Part shown: positions 63,813-64,000 of the stretch, in pieces
How positions within the stretch are numbered: the stretch's first letter is position 1
Layout: each line of letters begins with the position of its first letter
NCBI RefSeq assembly: GCF_030818795.1
Contig: NZ_JAUTAY010000001.1
Location: forward strand, 1,984,001-2,048,000
Reading direction: 5' to 3'
From: Microbacterium sp. SORGH_AS_0862
GTDB lineage: Bacteria; Actinomycetota; Actinomycetes; Actinomycetales; Microbacteriaceae
DNA length: 64,000 bases
Made by a program: the position numbers and the translations under genes
Notes under the pieces: generated by a model
Seen by the model: the letters and a program-made list of their open reading frames with translations, nothing else
The model's database searches: none
Told to the model about the DNA's origin: nothing

Positions 63813-64000
63813 TCAGGGGGCCGTGATCTCGTCGTAGGTGTCGGGGCGGCGGTCGCGGAAGAACTGCCAGTCGTCGCGCATCTGCTGCACGAGATTCATG
63901 TCGAGGTCGCGGATGAGGATCTCCTCGTGCTCGCCCGAGCCGAGCTCGCCCACGTAGTTGCCTCGCGGGTCGACGACCTGGCTCTTGCCGTAGAAGGTGA
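63813..64000 (-). CDS. nitrilase-superfamily amidohydrolase (probable beta-ureidopropionase), 5' part outside window
   Basis: Only the last 61-62 codons are present: TFYGKSQVVDPRGNYVGELG, then the tail EHEEILIRDLDMNLVQQM and FFRDRRPDTYDEITAP. SxVVDPxG near the C-terminus and the RPDTYDEI ending are characteristic of nitrilase-family carbamoyl-amide hydrolases. Directly upstream of dihydropyrimidinase it is most likely N-carbamoyl-beta-alanine amidohydrolase. The catalytic Glu-Lys-Cys lie beyond the right edge. Confidence 0.8.
   Translation of the reverse strand, partial: TFYGKSQVVDPRGNYVGELGSGEHEEILIRDLDMNLVQQMRDDWQFFRDRRPDTYDEITAP

Noticed and set aside
1..64000. tRNA, rRNA, phage or insertion-sequence genes
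   Set aside because: I searched by eye for transposase or integrase motifs, tRNA-like cloverleaf ends and rRNA sequence and found none.

Overview
The window is very GC-rich (roughly 70%) and tightly packed. Its overall character points to an actinobacterium of the Microbacteriaceae, most likely Microbacterium or a close relative. Supporting signs are the gene families (two short DUF7882-like proteins, a DUF6421-like protein, an lhr-nei pair, F420-type luciferase-like oxidoreductases, treYZ beside glgX), many GTG starts, leaderless-looking promoters, and extreme over-representation of the octamer GGATGCGG/CCGCATCC. I see no rRNA, tRNA, CRISPR array, phage or insertion sequence. It reads as chromosome.

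Layout, left to right. 1-11.4 kb: the 5' part of alanine dehydrogenase with a divergent Lrp/AsnC regulator; a TetR regulator facing a three-gene overlapping operon (class II aldolase, APH-type kinase, GlpD-like FAD dehydrogenase); an F420-type oxidoreductase; a small solute-binding lipoprotein overlapping a CDF-like transporter; coaBC; a TANGO2-like protein; and two divergent DUF7882-like paralogues. 11.2-14 kb: a possible 45-codon ORF, an alpha/beta hydrolase and a class III aminotransferase. 14.3-26.5 kb: a xylan/xylose island made of a GH3 glycosidase, a sugar ABC importer without its own ATPase, a LacI regulator, GH43, a ROK regulator, xylA and xylB, closed by a 13-bp terminator stem. 26.6-34.3 kb: a small alarmone synthetase, an unknown protein, then glgX-treY-treZ, which convert glycogen or maltodextrin into trehalose.

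34.3-41.3 kb: a frameshifted DUF1349-like gene, a 2-oxoglutarate/Fe(II)-type oxygenase behind a possible GlnR box, a TspO-like membrane protein, a class I glutamine amidotransferase, a LysR effector domain that lacks its helix-turn-helix, a hexapeptide-repeat protein, a YitT-like membrane protein and nei. 41.3-54.5 kb: lhr, two tandem small membrane proteins, a Tat-exported intradiol dioxygenase-like protein, an ABC-F protein with a promoter and leader peptide suggestive of antibiotic-induced attenuation, an esterase, a Nudix-like protein, an AlbA_2/Schlafen-type protein, a threonine aldolase and a DUF6421-like protein. 54.5-64 kb: one long minus-strand catabolic operon that runs off the right edge: nitrilase-type amidohydrolase, dihydropyrimidinase, luciferase-like oxidoreductase, a four-gene ABC importer, class III aminotransferase and methylmalonate-semialdehyde dehydrogenase. 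The set fits uptake of a pyrimidine or hydantoin and its breakdown through beta-alanine or 3-aminoisobutyrate to acetyl- or propionyl-CoA.

The most unusual material is between genes. Two families of imperfect palindromes have fixed core lengths. Family A is TGTCCCAYTT-N30-AAGTGGGACA (50 bp, three loci), extended by zero, one or two half-sites spaced exactly 21 bp apart. Family B is TTCRCCTGTC-N28-GACAGGYGAR (48 bp, three copies). Two further repeat types, C and D, and two short tandem arrays also sit in gaps. These look like a dispersed, possibly protein-bound repeat system.
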